Assembly (NCBI RefSeq): GCF_000308295.2
Contig: NZ_HG326652.1
Coordinates: 612,561-676,560, forward strand
From: Afipia birgiae 34632
GTDB taxonomy: Bacteria > Pseudomonadota > Alphaproteobacteria > Rhizobiales > Xanthobacteraceae
DNA length: 64,000 bases
Direction: 5' to 3'
The notes under the pieces are model-generated. The model searched no databases. It was not told where the DNA came from and worked only from the letters and a program-made list of their open reading frames with translations. The first letter of the stretch is position 1. Every line of letters starts with the position of its first letter. This document shows, one piece after another, positions 26,464 to 33,342 of this stretch. Made by a program: the position numbers and the translations under genes.

Positions 26464-26523
26464 GGTTGTACGATTTTCTCGCACACGTGTCGTGAACGTC
26501 GACTAAGCAGAGAACTGATCGCA

Positions 26524-26838
26524 ATGCCCACCCACATCCTCGTTGTCCGCGCCACTGTCCCCGATGAATCCAGACGCGCTGCGTTTGACGCGTGGTATTC
26601 GCGCGAGCATCTGCCGGATGCTGTGAAGTCTTTCGGTTCCAAGCGCGCGTGGCGCTACTGGCTCGCCAACGATCCCGCCGTGCATCTGGCGATGTATGAA
26701 TTCCCGGACCGGGCGTCGCTCGATGCCGCCGCAGGCGGCGAGGAGATGAAGCGCCTGATCCGCGACTTCGACCGCGACTGGCCCGAGGTGAAGCGCACGC
26801 GCGACATCATGGTGCAGGCGGAGAGCTGGCCGGGCTGA
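26524..26838 (+). CDS. Small dimeric alpha/beta-barrel-like protein
   Basis: A 104-residue protein resembling the EthD/ferredoxin-like dimeric barrel group (DAWYSREHLPDAVKSFGSKRAWRYW, then MYEFPDRASLDAA). Such proteins are small monooxygenases or isomerases, but function cannot be given. ATG 26524. It stands alone between the AT-rich membrane gene and a REP-like region. Confidence 0.75.
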   Translation: MPTHILVVRATVPDESRRAAFDAWYSREHLPDAVKSFGSKRAWRYWLANDPAVHLAMYEFPDRASLDAAAGGEEMKRLIRDFDRDWPEVKRTRDIMVQAESWPG

Positions 26839-26886
26839 CCCGCGCTGGGCTGTCGTTCCTCATCATAAGGGGCGTGCTCTTTCTTT

Positions 26887-27033
26887 CCCTCCCCTGGATG
26901 GGGAGGGTGGACGGCGCAGCCGGCCAGGTGGGGTGACACAGCGTGTTACAACGCTTCATTGCGTGCGGCGCCATACACACGACATGTTGTTCGCTGCGCT
27001 CTCAACATGCCACCCTCCCCACAAGGGGGAGGG
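26887..27033. repeat. REP/BIME-like palindromes, second cluster
   Basis: CCCTCCCC-TGGAT-GGGGAGGG at 26887-26907 and CCCTCCCC-ACAAG-GGGGAGGG at 27013-27033, related to the units at 15451-15598. The 288-base gap 26839-27126 holds nothing else that I can identify. Confidence 0.8.
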
Positions 27034-27126
27034 AAGCCAATTCGGTGCCGGCGTTGCTGAGAAGCGGGCCTCCCCCATGAGGGGAATCGTTGGCGTTGGA
27101 GAAATCTCGCGGCGTTGTGCTAGGTA

Positions 27127-27768
27127 ATGCCCATGGAGCCCTCCGAATCGATACTCTTTTTCTTCGGATTGTTCGCCCTGGTTGCGGAGGCCATGACGGC
27201 GGCGCTTGCGGCTGGGCGGCGCAAGATGGACTGGTTCGGCGTCGCCGTGCTCGGCTGCGTCACCGCGCTTGGCGGCGGCTCGCTGCGGGATATGCTGCTC
27301 GGGCATTATCCGCTGCTCTGGGTGAAACATCCCTCGCTGCTGTTTCTCACCGGCGGCGCGGCGCTGCTCACTATCGCGCTCGCGCGTGTGGTGCATCGCC
27401 TGCATTATCTTTTCCTCGTGCTCGACGCCATCGGCCTCGTGGTGTTCACCATCATCGGCTGCAACGTGGCGAGAAGCATGGGTCATCCGGTAATCATCGT
27501 GGTGGTGGCGGGGATGATCACCGGATGCGCCGGCGGCGTGCTGCGCGATATTCTTTGCACCGAAGTGCCGCTGCTGTTCCGCAGCGAGCTTTACGCCAGC
27601 GTCTCATTGGCGACGGGCGCGATCTATGTCGCGGGCACGCATTTCGGCACCGAACATGTCGCGGTGGTGATCGGCTCGGTGGCGTTCGGCCTGACGTTCC
27701 GCCTGCTGGCAATCCGCTACAAGTGGGAAATGCCGAAGTTCATCTACGAGCGCGAAGGGCCGCACTGA
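27127..27768 (+). CDS. Trimeric intracellular cation channel (TRIC / UPF0126) family protein
   Basis: An inner-membrane cation channel homologue with seven predicted helices in two repeats, each bearing the family motif (GGGSLRDMLLG at about 58-68, CAGGVLRDILC at about 139-149). The 213 residues are the usual length. ATG 27127 or ATG 27133. It stands alone. Prokaryotic TRICs pass K+; the physiological role is uncertain. Confidence 0.9.
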   Translation: MPMEPSESILFFFGLFALVAEAMTAALAAGRRKMDWFGVAVLGCVTALGGGSLRDMLLGHYPLLWVKHPSLLFLTGGAALLTIALARVVHRLHYLFLVLDAIGLVVFTIIGCNVARSMGHPVIIVVVAGMITGCAGGVLRDILCTEVPLLFRSELYASVSLATGAIYVAGTHFGTEHVAVVIGSVAFGLTFRLLAIRYKWEMPKFIYEREGPH

Positions 27769-27816
27769 GCGTCCGGCCCTGGGGCTCGCTGAGCAGCAGC
27801 CGCGCGATGCGGCAGG

Positions 27817-28278
27817 TTATGCCGCCTTGCTGCGCTTCTTGAGTTCTTCTTGCGCGCGTTTCTTCAGTTCGGCTGCGCTGACGTCCTCGACATGGGTGCC
27901 GACAAACCAGCTGTTGCCTGCGGGATCTTTCACGCCGCCGGAGTGATCGCCGTAGAATTGATCCGCCGGCTCCATGATCGAGGTGCCGCCTGCCTTGATA
28001 GCCTTCTGGTAGACGGCGTCGGCATCCGGCACATACAGATAAAGCATCACCGGCGAGGCCTTGGCGTGTTCCGATGCGTCGGCGATCATGATCATCGAGT
28101 TTCCGATTTTCAGTGTGGCATGCATCACCGTGCCGTCGGGCCGCTTGGTCATCTCGTGCATCAGCTCGGCATCGAAGGCTTTCTTCAGAAAGCCGATGAC
28201 CTTCTCCGCGCCGTCGACAATGAGATAGGGCGTGACGGTGTGGAAGCCTTGGGGAATGGGTTTGACCTTGGAAGTCAT
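27817..28278 (-). CDS. VOC family (glyoxalase/PhnB-like) protein
   Basis: A 153-residue vicinal-oxygen-chelate fold protein (FHTVTPYLIVDGAEKVIGFL, VMHATLKIGNSMIMIAD, DQFYGDHSGGVKDPAGN), most like PhnB/YdcE-type members of unknown substrate. The C-terminus is Lys/Glu-rich helical. GAGGAG seven bases before ATG 28278 fixes the start. Confidence 0.9.
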   Translation of the reverse strand: MTSKVKPIPQGFHTVTPYLIVDGAEKVIGFLKKAFDAELMHEMTKRPDGTVMHATLKIGNSMIMIADASEHAKASPVMLYLYVPDADAVYQKAIKAGGTSIMEPADQFYGDHSGGVKDPAGNSWFVGTHVEDVSAAELKKRAQEELKKRSKAA

Positions 28279-28342
28279 GAGCAAACTCCTCGTTTCAATC
28301 AAGAATGACGAGAACAATCCGCGCCCGGACAAGTCGGTCCGG

Positions 28343-28624
28343 TCATGACCGGCTGCCGCGCCTGACCATCGCGGGTTGCCCGGCCGGAGCTTCGTCCGCA
28401 ATTGCGACGGGACCATGAACGAGGCGCACCATGCGCACCTCCGTCACGCGCAGCGGGCCGCGGCCTTGCGCCGCCATCTCCACGGCGTCGGCAATTTCCT
28501 GCGTGATGGCTGACTGTTCGGACGGGGGAAGGGCGCTGATATAGTCCAGCGCATCTTTCAGCGTGGCGATCGGCCGGCCCTTCGCGGGAACGATGGGCTT
28601 GATGAAACGGCTGTTCCACGGCAC
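28343..28624 (-). CDS. Small conserved protein of unknown function
   Basis: A 93-residue protein. N-terminal MPWNSRFIKPIVPAKGRPIA then TLKDALDYISALP resembles a small family seen in Bradyrhizobiaceae that I know only as hypothetical. The middle is helical, and the C-terminus (VRRGSRS) is basic. No operon partner is evident; 64 bases upstream of the VOC gene on the same strand. Confidence 0.55.
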   Translation of the reverse strand: MPWNSRFIKPIVPAKGRPIATLKDALDYISALPPSEQSAITQEIADAVEMAAQGRGPLRVTEVRMVRLVHGPVAIADEAPAGQPAMVRRGSRS

Positions 28625-28716
28625 GGCGTAACTCCCGGTGCGTCACATTGGCCGGATTAAGTGTGCCCCGCGCGTTTCGTTCCGAGAACCAATCGGCATG
28701 TTGCGCGTTGTTCCGT

Positions 28717-29007
28717 ATGCCGAAGAAAACAGCGCTGCCCAGAAAACCGCACAGGTTGATGTCCAGCACATCGCCGACCGGCCTGCACAGGAACTCGCCT
28801 CTTGGTGCACATGTGAAATTTCCGATGGCGACGCAGCCGCCGGGTACCGGCCGGGGCGTGCCCCAGCCGATGACATCACGGACAAATCCGATCGGGCCGC
28901 AGGAACCTGCGCGCAGCGACAAGGCGCAGTGCGCGAAGGCGCGCGCGAGTGCGCTCGAAAAGCAGCGCGATGCATTGCGCAGGGGACATCCCGCCGAGCG
29001 GGCGTGA
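28717..29007 (+). CDS. Small basic proline-rich protein of unknown function
   Basis: A 96-residue basic protein (MPKKTALPRKPHRLMSSTSP, HVKFPMATQPPGTGRGVPQP, then an Arg/Lys/Ala-rich end). I recall similar small hypothetical proteins in Bradyrhizobiaceae, which supports coding, but no function is known and no clear ribosome binding site is seen. An overlapping minus-strand frame has poorer character. Confidence 0.45.
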   Translation: MPKKTALPRKPHRLMSSTSPTGLHRNSPLGAHVKFPMATQPPGTGRGVPQPMTSRTNPIGPQEPARSDKAQCAKARASALEKQRDALRRGHPAERA

Positions 29008-29013
29008 GGTCAC

Positions 29014-29085
29014 ATGAGAAAATTTCTGGAATGGCTCCGGATGATCTGGGAAGGCGAAGAGCCTGTACGGCCGCAGGACAGATAG
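29014..29085 (+). CDS. Possible 23-residue microprotein
   Basis: ATG 29014 behind GAGG opens a 23-codon frame with a Trp-rich amphipathic start and an acidic end (MRKFLEWLRMIWEGEEP). It begins six bases after the preceding small gene and may be cotranscribed. The evidence is only the binding site and position. Confidence 0.28.
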   Translation: MRKFLEWLRMIWEGEEPVRPQDR

Positions 29086-29101
29086 GGCGGCGAGCGAAAC
29101 G

Positions 29102-29572
29102 TCAGGTTCGCCTGATGCGCGCAGTGGTGCCCGCGACGATTTGCATGAAAACGCCGAGTAGCCAGCCGAACGTCAGCAACAGCGTGAACGCCGGCGTCGA
29201 GTCGGAATCCGCCACGATGGAATAGACCGAGATGAAGGCTGCCATGGCGGCAAGGAAGGTTCCGGCCGCGCTGAACAGTTCGACGGGGTCCATCGGCTGC
29301 AGGTCTTTGCCGGTCAGGTGCCCCTGCGGCGGGCGGCCCGTGCGGTGCGGCGGGACATCGATGCCGAGATAGAAGCCGATGGCCCCAAGAACCATCAGGG
29401 CGAGGCTCACGCTTATGGAACCGAGGGCCTCGACGCGTGCGCTCGACACATGAGCCGCGACGAACAGGCCGCACGATGCACCCGCCATGGACAGCCCAAA
29501 TCGTTCGATCACGTGAGCGCATCTTGAGGTGCGGGAGCGGACGGAGCGATGGGCGATGATGCTGTCTGCCAT
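29102..29572 (-). CDS. Small inner-membrane protein of unknown function
   Basis: A 156-residue protein with about four hydrophobic segments (residues about 26-44, 50-72, 98-118, 125-148) and the polar loop DVPPHRTGRPPQGHLTG. The N-terminus is basic and Ser/Arg-rich. I do not recognise a named family. It is the last host gene before the IS1595 transposon. Confidence 0.6.
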   Translation of the reverse strand: MADSIIAHRSVRSRTSRCAHVIERFGLSMAGASCGLFVAAHVSSARVEALGSISVSLALMVLGAIGFYLGIDVPPHRTGRPPQGHLTGKDLQPMDPVELFSAAGTFLAAMAAFISVYSIVADSDSTPAFTLLLTFGWLLGVFMQIVAGTTARIRRT

Positions 29573-29679
29573 CTTCTACCAATCACGGAACAGCAAATGG
29601 TTCCACATCGTCGGGAAAATAGGCAGATTTGTTTAGGCGCTTGCAGGAAGGTTCGAAAGATACCCATTCGGTACCCGGC

Positions 29680-29708
29680 TTGACAGGCGATGGTTGTAGG
29701 ATTATATT
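29680..29708 (+). promoter_or_regulatory. Consensus-like promoter whose -10 is the transposon target site
   Basis: TTGACA at 29680-29685 and TATATT at 29703-29708 with a 17-base spacer. The -10 lies inside the 8-bp duplicated target ATTATATT. Transcription would now run into the transposon. The other TATATT copy is at 33337-33342 without a -35. Confidence 0.7.
29701..29708. repeat. Target site duplication, left copy (ATTATATT)
   Basis: Perfect 8-bp direct repeat with 33335-33342, flanking the inverted repeats exactly. Eight bases, AT-rich, is the hallmark of IS1595-family insertion. Confidence 0.92.
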
Positions 29709-29733
29709 CCCAATTATCAAGGTAACACCACAA
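29709..29733 (+). repeat. Left terminal inverted repeat of the IS1595 transposon
   Basis: Starts CCCAATTATCAAGG and ends ACACCACAA. Differs from the right repeat at positions 11, 14 and 16 only. Confidence 0.92.
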
Positions 29734-29761
29734 GGGCTGGATGTGGTGACGGAGGCCCTAA

Positions 29762-30031
29762 ATGGACGTCCTCAAATCTGGCGGTTTTCTTTCGCCCGGC
29801 GATTTTGGATCAGAATTGCCGCCAGCCGGATCGAGCGATGCTGTCGCACCCGCCGTTATGCCGGACGCCGCCCGCGCTGTGCTGGAAGAGGTGTTCGACG
29901 ACTGGCGGTCGGAAAACTACGATTTGCTCGTAGAAGGTTTGCCGGTGGATGTTTTGGATTTGCGATTAAGACTCAACGCGGCTTCTGCGAAAGTTTGTAA
30001 ATCGGCCCGGCTGGCCCCGAGCGCGTCATAG
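29762..30031 (+). CDS. Possible passenger gene, 89 residues
   Basis: ATG 29762 follows GGAGG by six bases and lies about 50 bases downstream of the host promoter at 29680. The product (acidic middle: AARAVLEEVFDDWRSENYDL) is unrecognised. Its last 115 bases overlap the end of the convergent 178-residue gene, which argues against it, so I keep it as a possibility only. If real, it would be expressed from outside the transposon. Confidence 0.38.
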   Translation: MDVLKSGGFLSPGDFGSELPPAGSSDAVAPAVMPDAARAVLEEVFDDWRSENYDLLVEGLPVDVLDLRLRLNAASAKVCKSARLAPSAS

Positions 30032-30453
30032 AACTGCATACTCACCTTGACCATTTCGAGAATGTGTTTTTCAAAGCTTGATTGAGTGAATTCGTGTTTG
30101 GTTGCCTTGTATGTGCCGCCGGTTGTCCGACTTAAAAAATTCACTGAATCGCTAAAAGACTCGATGTAAGAGTGAGCGAATACGTCACGTTTCTGGATTG
30201 CCCGAATTCCGTTAAGCGAGCCTAGGAGTTGATCCCGTTTCGGGTGATCGCTCCGGCCTATTAGGTCAGCCAAAAGGCGGAACTTCGGACCCGACGTCAT
30301 CCCGGCGGTTATAAGATGCGCTTGGTGATGAGTGACCTTTAAGAATTGGCAAATCGCGTAATCAATGGTCAAATCGAGGGATGACCAGTAACCGTGGAAA
30401 AGTCCCATCAACTGGGTAAATTCCGGCCGCTGTGCGAGAGGCGTCTTAGCCAT
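29917..30453 (-). CDS. Passenger protein of unknown function, 178 residues
   Basis: A soluble helical protein (ICQFLKVTHHQAHLITAG, SLNGIRAIQKRDVFAHSYIE) ending in a Ser/Thr/Lys-rich tail. The pattern around the RDVFAHS segment resembles small accessory-region proteins of RNase-toxin/HEPN-like character, but I cannot confirm the R-x4-6-H motif, so no function is assigned. GGAG nine bases before ATG 30453 supports this start over upstream ones. Its start codon shares CATG with the divergent gene at 30452. Confidence 0.68.
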   Translation of the reverse strand: MAKTPLAQRPEFTQLMGLFHGYWSSLDLTIDYAICQFLKVTHHQAHLITAGMTSGPKFRLLADLIGRSDHPKRDQLLGSLNGIRAIQKRDVFAHSYIESFSDSVNFLSRTTGGTYKATKHEFTQSSFEKHILEMVKVSMQFYDALGASRADLQTFAEAALSLNRKSKTSTGKPSTSKS

Positions 30454-30619
30454 GGCTAAATCTCCAAGTGATGAGAAATTCAGTGATGAGGAAGCGCAAC
30501 GCCGCTTCATGGGCACGTTGCGCGCGGCGCTAAATACACCGCCGAAACCGATGGTCTCGCCGAAAAAGAAGAAAGCAAAACGAGCGGCGAAGCCTTTGGC
30601 ACGTAAGCGTGCCAAGTGA
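30452..30619 (+). CDS. Small basic passenger protein, 55 residues
   Basis: ATG 30452 preceded by GAGAGG opens a 55-codon frame: an acidic N-terminus (MAKSPSDEKFSDEEAQRRFM) and a Lys/Arg-rich C-terminus (PKKKKAKRAAKPLARKRAK). Similar small proteins are frequent in Bradyrhizobiaceae accessory DNA. It is divergent from the 178-residue gene, with start codons overlapping in one CATG. Possibly nucleic-acid binding, judging only from charge. Confidence 0.58.
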   Translation: MAKSPSDEKFSDEEAQRRFMGTLRAALNTPPKPMVSPKKKKAKRAAKPLARKRAK

Positions 30620-30645
30620 CTCCGCCGCTGAAAACGTCAGTCGAA

Positions 30646-30918
30646 TTACGCGGCGTCGGATTTCAAGTAGCTTACGCCGTATTGGAAAGCCGACGGACTA
30701 CCGCCAAGGTCAATAGCCGTATTCCAGTAGCCACTGCTTGGCACCGCAATTCGCGCAGGCAGCATTTTGAAATGCCCCCCGTGATAGTTGTGGGATCTGC
30801 CGTTCTTGAAGTTCTGAAAGTCTGTATCGCTCATTACTCGCACGTTGCATTGGTGCGAGCATTGAACGACGACCACATCGCCTGCATTTAAGTATTCACG
30901 AGAATGAACGAAGCGCAT
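30646..30918 (-). CDS. DUF1883 domain protein
   Basis: 90 residues, matching DUF1883 over the full length (FVHSREYLNAGDVVVVQCSHQCNV, the Gly-rich YHGGHFKMLPARIAVPSSGYWN, then AIDLGG). DUF1883 is a beta-rich domain found alone or with TIR domains in bacteria; its function is unknown. AGGAG nine bases before ATG 30918. A cargo gene of the transposon. An overlapping plus-strand frame (30616-30891) is its shadow. Confidence 0.9.
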   Translation of the reverse strand: MRFVHSREYLNAGDVVVVQCSHQCNVRVMSDTDFQNFKNGRSHNYHGGHFKMLPARIAVPSSGYWNTAIDLGGSPSAFQYGVSYLKSDAA

Positions 30919-31107
30919 GAATCGGCTCCTGTAATGGGGCCGATCTTGACTACATGGGCGATTCAGGAGTTAAGTCCTGAGTGTTAACGACCACTGCCCG
31001 CGATCAGCCCCTAGCTGAAAATTGCGGGATCGGGGATCATCCTTCGCAGGGATGGTCCCTGATTCGTTTGCGAGCGTGTCTGATTCTCGCTCGGGAGTCG
31101 ATTCGCC
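30919..31107. other. Non-coding stretch inside the transposon
   Basis: 189 bases between divergent genes. It must hold promoters for DUF1883 and the 31108 gene, but I can name no convincing boxes. Confidence 0.4.
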
Positions 31108-31299
31108 ATGGATATGGATTTGATGCGCAGGCAGATAGCGGAATCGACACTCCGCTCGCGCGCCGAAATCGTCCGATACATCGAAGAGGCTGAGCAGGAC
31201 GGCAAACGCAAAGACGCTAGGTCGTGGAAGTCTGCGCTCCGAAAGATCGACAAGCAGATCGCAATGTATGGATTGGATCGCTATGCCCCGAAGTCCTAA
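31108..31299 (+). CDS. Small passenger protein, 63 residues, helical
   Basis: A charged, helix-forming protein (MDMDLMRRQIAESTLRSRAE, IEEAEQDGKRKDARSWKSAL). GGGAG lies ten bases before the start. It overlaps the next gene by 17 bases, suggesting an operon of three small genes ending at the terminator at 31775. Function unknown. Confidence 0.6.
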   Translation: MDMDLMRRQIAESTLRSRAEIVRYIEEAEQDGKRKDARSWKSALRKIDKQIAMYGLDRYAPKS

Positions 31300-31489
31300 A
31301 GGCGAGAAGCGGCCTGACATCGACTGGCGCAGTGTTGCCTTCGTGCCCGGCAGGATGTGCGCGAAATGCATCGGGAAGCGCCTGAAGTTGGCGCGCGCCG
31401 GTTCGGACCCGCATTTGGATTTTGAATGTCGGCGGTGCGACTATATCCGGGACCATGTCGAGCGGTCCGACAGAACACAAGCGGCATAA
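31283..31489 (+). CDS. Small zinc-ribbon-like passenger protein, 68 residues
   Basis: Two CxxC pairs (CAKC and CRRC, about 25 residues apart) suggest a zinc ribbon, often a nucleic-acid or protein-binding module. ATG 31283, within the end of the previous gene, gives MPRSPKGEKRPDIDWRSVAF. A longer start at 31268 is possible. Function unknown. Confidence 0.62.
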   Translation: MPRSPKGEKRPDIDWRSVAFVPGRMCAKCIGKRLKLARAGSDPHLDFECRRCDYIRDHVERSDRTQAA

Positions 31490-31504
31490 CATCAAGAAAT
31501 CAAT

Positions 31505-31756
31505 ATGGCCCTCAAACGAAAGCCTCTGTTGGGTCAGGCCCATCTTAAGAAAATAGTATGGGATGAATTGCAACGTTTCAAAGCCTGCCAATCCATAACA
31601 GCGATTGGGATATACCTTCGCGATCATTCCGTAGCCGGGACATGGCGAATAGGCACAGTCCCCAATCGAGACGACTTTAATCAGGAATGCAGCTTTATCG
31701 TGCGCGATGTCGAAGAACGTTTAGGCAAGCTATACGATCTCGGACCTGAAGATTAA
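31505..31756 (+). CDS. Small passenger protein, 83 residues
   Basis: Resembles small hypothetical proteins common in Bradyrhizobiaceae (KIVWDELQRFKAC, TWRIGTVPNRDDFN, VEERLGKLYDL). Last gene before the terminator at 31775. Function unknown. Confidence 0.62.
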   Translation: MALKRKPLLGQAHLKKIVWDELQRFKACQSITAIGIYLRDHSVAGTWRIGTVPNRDDFNQECSFIVRDVEERLGKLYDLGPED

Positions 31757-31774
31757 CGAGAGAAATAAGTAAGG

Positions 31775-31807
31775 AAGAAGCCCGGCAAATAGCCGGGCTT
31801 CTTGTTG
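31775..31807 (+). terminator. Intrinsic terminator inside the transposon
   Basis: A perfect 12-bp stem (AAGAAGCCCGGC / GCCGGGCTTCTT, loop AAATA) followed by GTTG. Closes the small-gene operon 31108-31756. The stem's own TTCTT supplies the T-rich end. Confidence 0.8.
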
Positions 31808-31818
31808 AGGAGATCATC

Positions 31819-32040
31819 ATGAGTTTGCAGGCGATCATAAATCGATCAACAGCAATTGTCATTGGCCCAAAGGGCGAGCGACTATTTCTTCTCGCTGATG
31901 AGACGTCGGCGAAAGCGCTCCACCAAATTGTCAAGCAGATCAATGCCGATCTTCATGCCGACAACTTCGGTCTCAATCGAAATGCTCTCGCTAACCGTGC
32001 CCTTGGCATCTCTAATGAGGACTTGCTTGATCTCATCTAA
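31819..32040 (+). CDS. Possible passenger gene, 73 residues
   Basis: ATG 31819 behind GAGGAG opens a 73-codon frame (MSLQAIINRSTAIVIGPKGE, then LLADETSAKALHQIVKQINA). It overlaps the minus-strand gene at 31882 by 159 bases, and only one of the two may be real. Its ribosome binding site is the better one. Confidence 0.42.
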   Translation: MSLQAIINRSTAIVIGPKGERLFLLADETSAKALHQIVKQINADLHADNFGLNRNALANRALGISNEDLLDLI

Positions 32041-32190
32041 CCAAGGGCCATTAACATTACCGTTGGCCTCGGCTAATGCATTGAGCAGATGGTCGATACC
32101 ACCGCTCAAAGCCATGATTACGAAACCTGCTTCCTGTAGGCTCTTCGGGGCAGGCATGCTGAAAGCAATTTTCTTATTGTCGTCAACCAT
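31882..32190 (-). CDS. Possible passenger gene, 102 residues
   Basis: A balanced amphipathic protein (MVDDNKKIAFSMPAPKSLQE, then a long helical C-terminus with LLDNLVERFRRRL) behind GGAGAA. It is antisense to the plus-strand frame 31819-32040. It reads like a genuine soluble protein but matches no family I know. Same strand as the transposase, 129 bases downstream of its stop. Confidence 0.5.
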   Translation of the reverse strand: MVDDNKKIAFSMPAPKSLQEAGFVIMALSGGIDHLLNALAEANGNVNGPWLDEIKQVLIRDAKGTVSESISIETEVVGMKIGIDLLDNLVERFRRRLISEKK

Positions 32191-32219
32191 CTACTTCTCC
32201 AGCTTCACTTTCCAAGTAT

Positions 32220-32336
32220 CTAACTTTTGCGCCAATACTTCACACGCTTAGGTTTCGTCGGCTTCCAATTCTTCTTTCGCCAGCGCAGGAATCGTCCCGC
32301 TGCTTTGCTGTAGTCCGGCTTAACGAGGTTGCCCAT
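32220..32336 (-). CDS. 38-residue basic protein overlapping the transposase 3' end
   Basis: ATG 32336 lies inside the last codons of the transposase, in another frame. The product MGNLVKPDYSKAAGRFLRWR continues with a Lys/Trp-rich end (KKNWKPTKPKRVKYWRK). Small proteins of this pattern occur beside mobile genes in related genomes. The 17-base overlap allows coupled translation. Confidence 0.45.
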   Translation of the reverse strand: MGNLVKPDYSKAAGRFLRWRKKNWKPTKPKRVKYWRKS

Positions 32337-33267
32337 ACAGAAGGCGCTTACCTTCTGCTCCTTTGATAGCGGCTACGGTGCGGGTAACGTCGGAATGGCC
32401 AAGAGCGATACGATGATTGTAGCGGAAATCAAATTCGGCCAAGTAGCGATGCAGATGCTTTTCGGCACAGTGCTGATAGACGCCCTTCATGCCGCGCTTG
32501 AAGATTGAGAAGTAGCCTTCGACCGAATTGGTGTTTACGTCGCCGCGTGCGTATTCCTTTGCGCTGTGGTTGACCGTCTCATGCGAAGCGAACTCGGAAC
32601 CGACGCGAGTGTAGAGACGGCTTTCATCGGTATGCAGCCGGGTTTCGCGGTCGATGTTATCTCGGACGATCTTGGCAACGCTGGCACCATCCGCAACGGC
32701 AACATGGAACGAGCGAACCGAACCGCCGCGCTCCACCAGCGAAACGATGGCCCGCTTATTTGACGGGCCGGTACGGCCCGATTTGGTAAAGGGGCGACCG
32801 CTCGTTGTCGTCTTGCGGGCCTTCGTCTTGGCCACTGGCCCATAGTAGGTTTCGTCCGCCTCAACGATTGAGCCGGGTCCGCCCATAGGCGAGAAGCCAC
32901 CGTCCCGCATCGCCTCGCGGATGCGGTGGCACAGGAACCAAGCCGACTGATACGAAATGCCGAGGTGGCGCTTAAGCTGGAGCGCCGACATACCCTTCTT
33001 GCTGGAGCAAAGCAGGTAGAACGCCAGCATCCACTTATGCAGCGCGATCTTGCTGCGCTCCATGACGGTGCCGGTGGTGCAGGTGAAGTCCTTTCGGCAT
33101 TCCGGCTCGGCGCAACGGTAGAGGCCCGCACGGCCACTGACGGGATAGGCGTGATCGACGGTGCCACAATGCGAGCAGACCGGGCCGCTGGGCCAACGGA
33201 TGCTTTCAATCATGGCGCGGGCATCGTCATCATTCGTGAAGTGCGGGGCCGATAGCACGCTTTTCAT
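32320..33267 (-). CDS. IS1595-family transposase (ISXO2-like)
   Basis: Moves the 3.6-kb element. The 315-residue protein has an N-terminal zinc ribbon (Cys31, Cys34, Cys52, Cys57), a helix-turn-helix (about residues 85-118) and the DDE-superfamily core with Asp138 (EADETYYG), Asp214 (HTDESRLY) and Asn/Glu at 247-250 (NTNSVEGYFSIFKRG). GGAG nine bases before ATG 33267 fixes the start. It lies 43 bases inside the right inverted repeat. It appears intact, so the element may still be mobile. Confidence 0.94.
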   Translation of the reverse strand: MKSVLSAPHFTNDDDARAMIESIRWPSGPVCSHCGTVDHAYPVSGRAGLYRCAEPECRKDFTCTTGTVMERSKIALHKWMLAFYLLCSSKKGMSALQLKRHLGISYQSAWFLCHRIREAMRDGGFSPMGGPGSIVEADETYYGPVAKTKARKTTTSGRPFTKSGRTGPSNKRAIVSLVERGGSVRSFHVAVADGASVAKIVRDNIDRETRLHTDESRLYTRVGSEFASHETVNHSAKEYARGDVNTNSVEGYFSIFKRGMKGVYQHCAEKHLHRYLAEFDFRYNHRIALGHSDVTRTVAAIKGAEGKRLLYGQPR

Positions 33268-33309
33268 CGCAGAATCTCCAAAAGATGCTGCGACTACTAC
33301 ATTAGGTAG

Positions 33310-33334
33310 TTGTGGTGTCAACTAGATAATTGGG
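33310..33334 (-). repeat. Right terminal inverted repeat of the IS1595 transposon
   Basis: On the minus strand starts CCCAATTATCTAGT and ends ACACCACAA. Pairs with 29709-29733. Confidence 0.92.
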
Positions 33335-33342
33335 ATTATATT
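33335..33342. repeat. Target site duplication, right copy (ATTATATT)
   Basis: Identical to 29701-29708. Confidence 0.92.

Larger units (their letters stand above)
29709..33334. mobile_element. IS1595-family (ISNwi1/ISXO2-like) transposon with passenger genes
   Basis: The ends are 25-bp inverted repeats (29709-29733 and 33310-33334), matching at 22 of 25 positions and beginning CCCAATTATC. A perfect 8-bp duplication flanks them. The transposase lies at the right end, reading inward (minus strand). The remaining 2.6 kb holds small genes and one strong terminator, all AT-richer than the chromosome. Plain members of this group are about 1.1 kb. Carriage of passengers is known in the family; the set here (DUF1883, an unknown 178-residue protein and several small proteins) I do not recognise. 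Confidence 0.93.

Noticed and set aside
26956..27486. Minus-strand frame over the REP-like repeats and TRIC gene
   Set aside because: Covers palindromes and the antisense of a clear membrane channel gene.
30616..30891. Plus-strand frame opposite DUF1883
   Set aside because: The minus-strand product matches DUF1883 over its full length.
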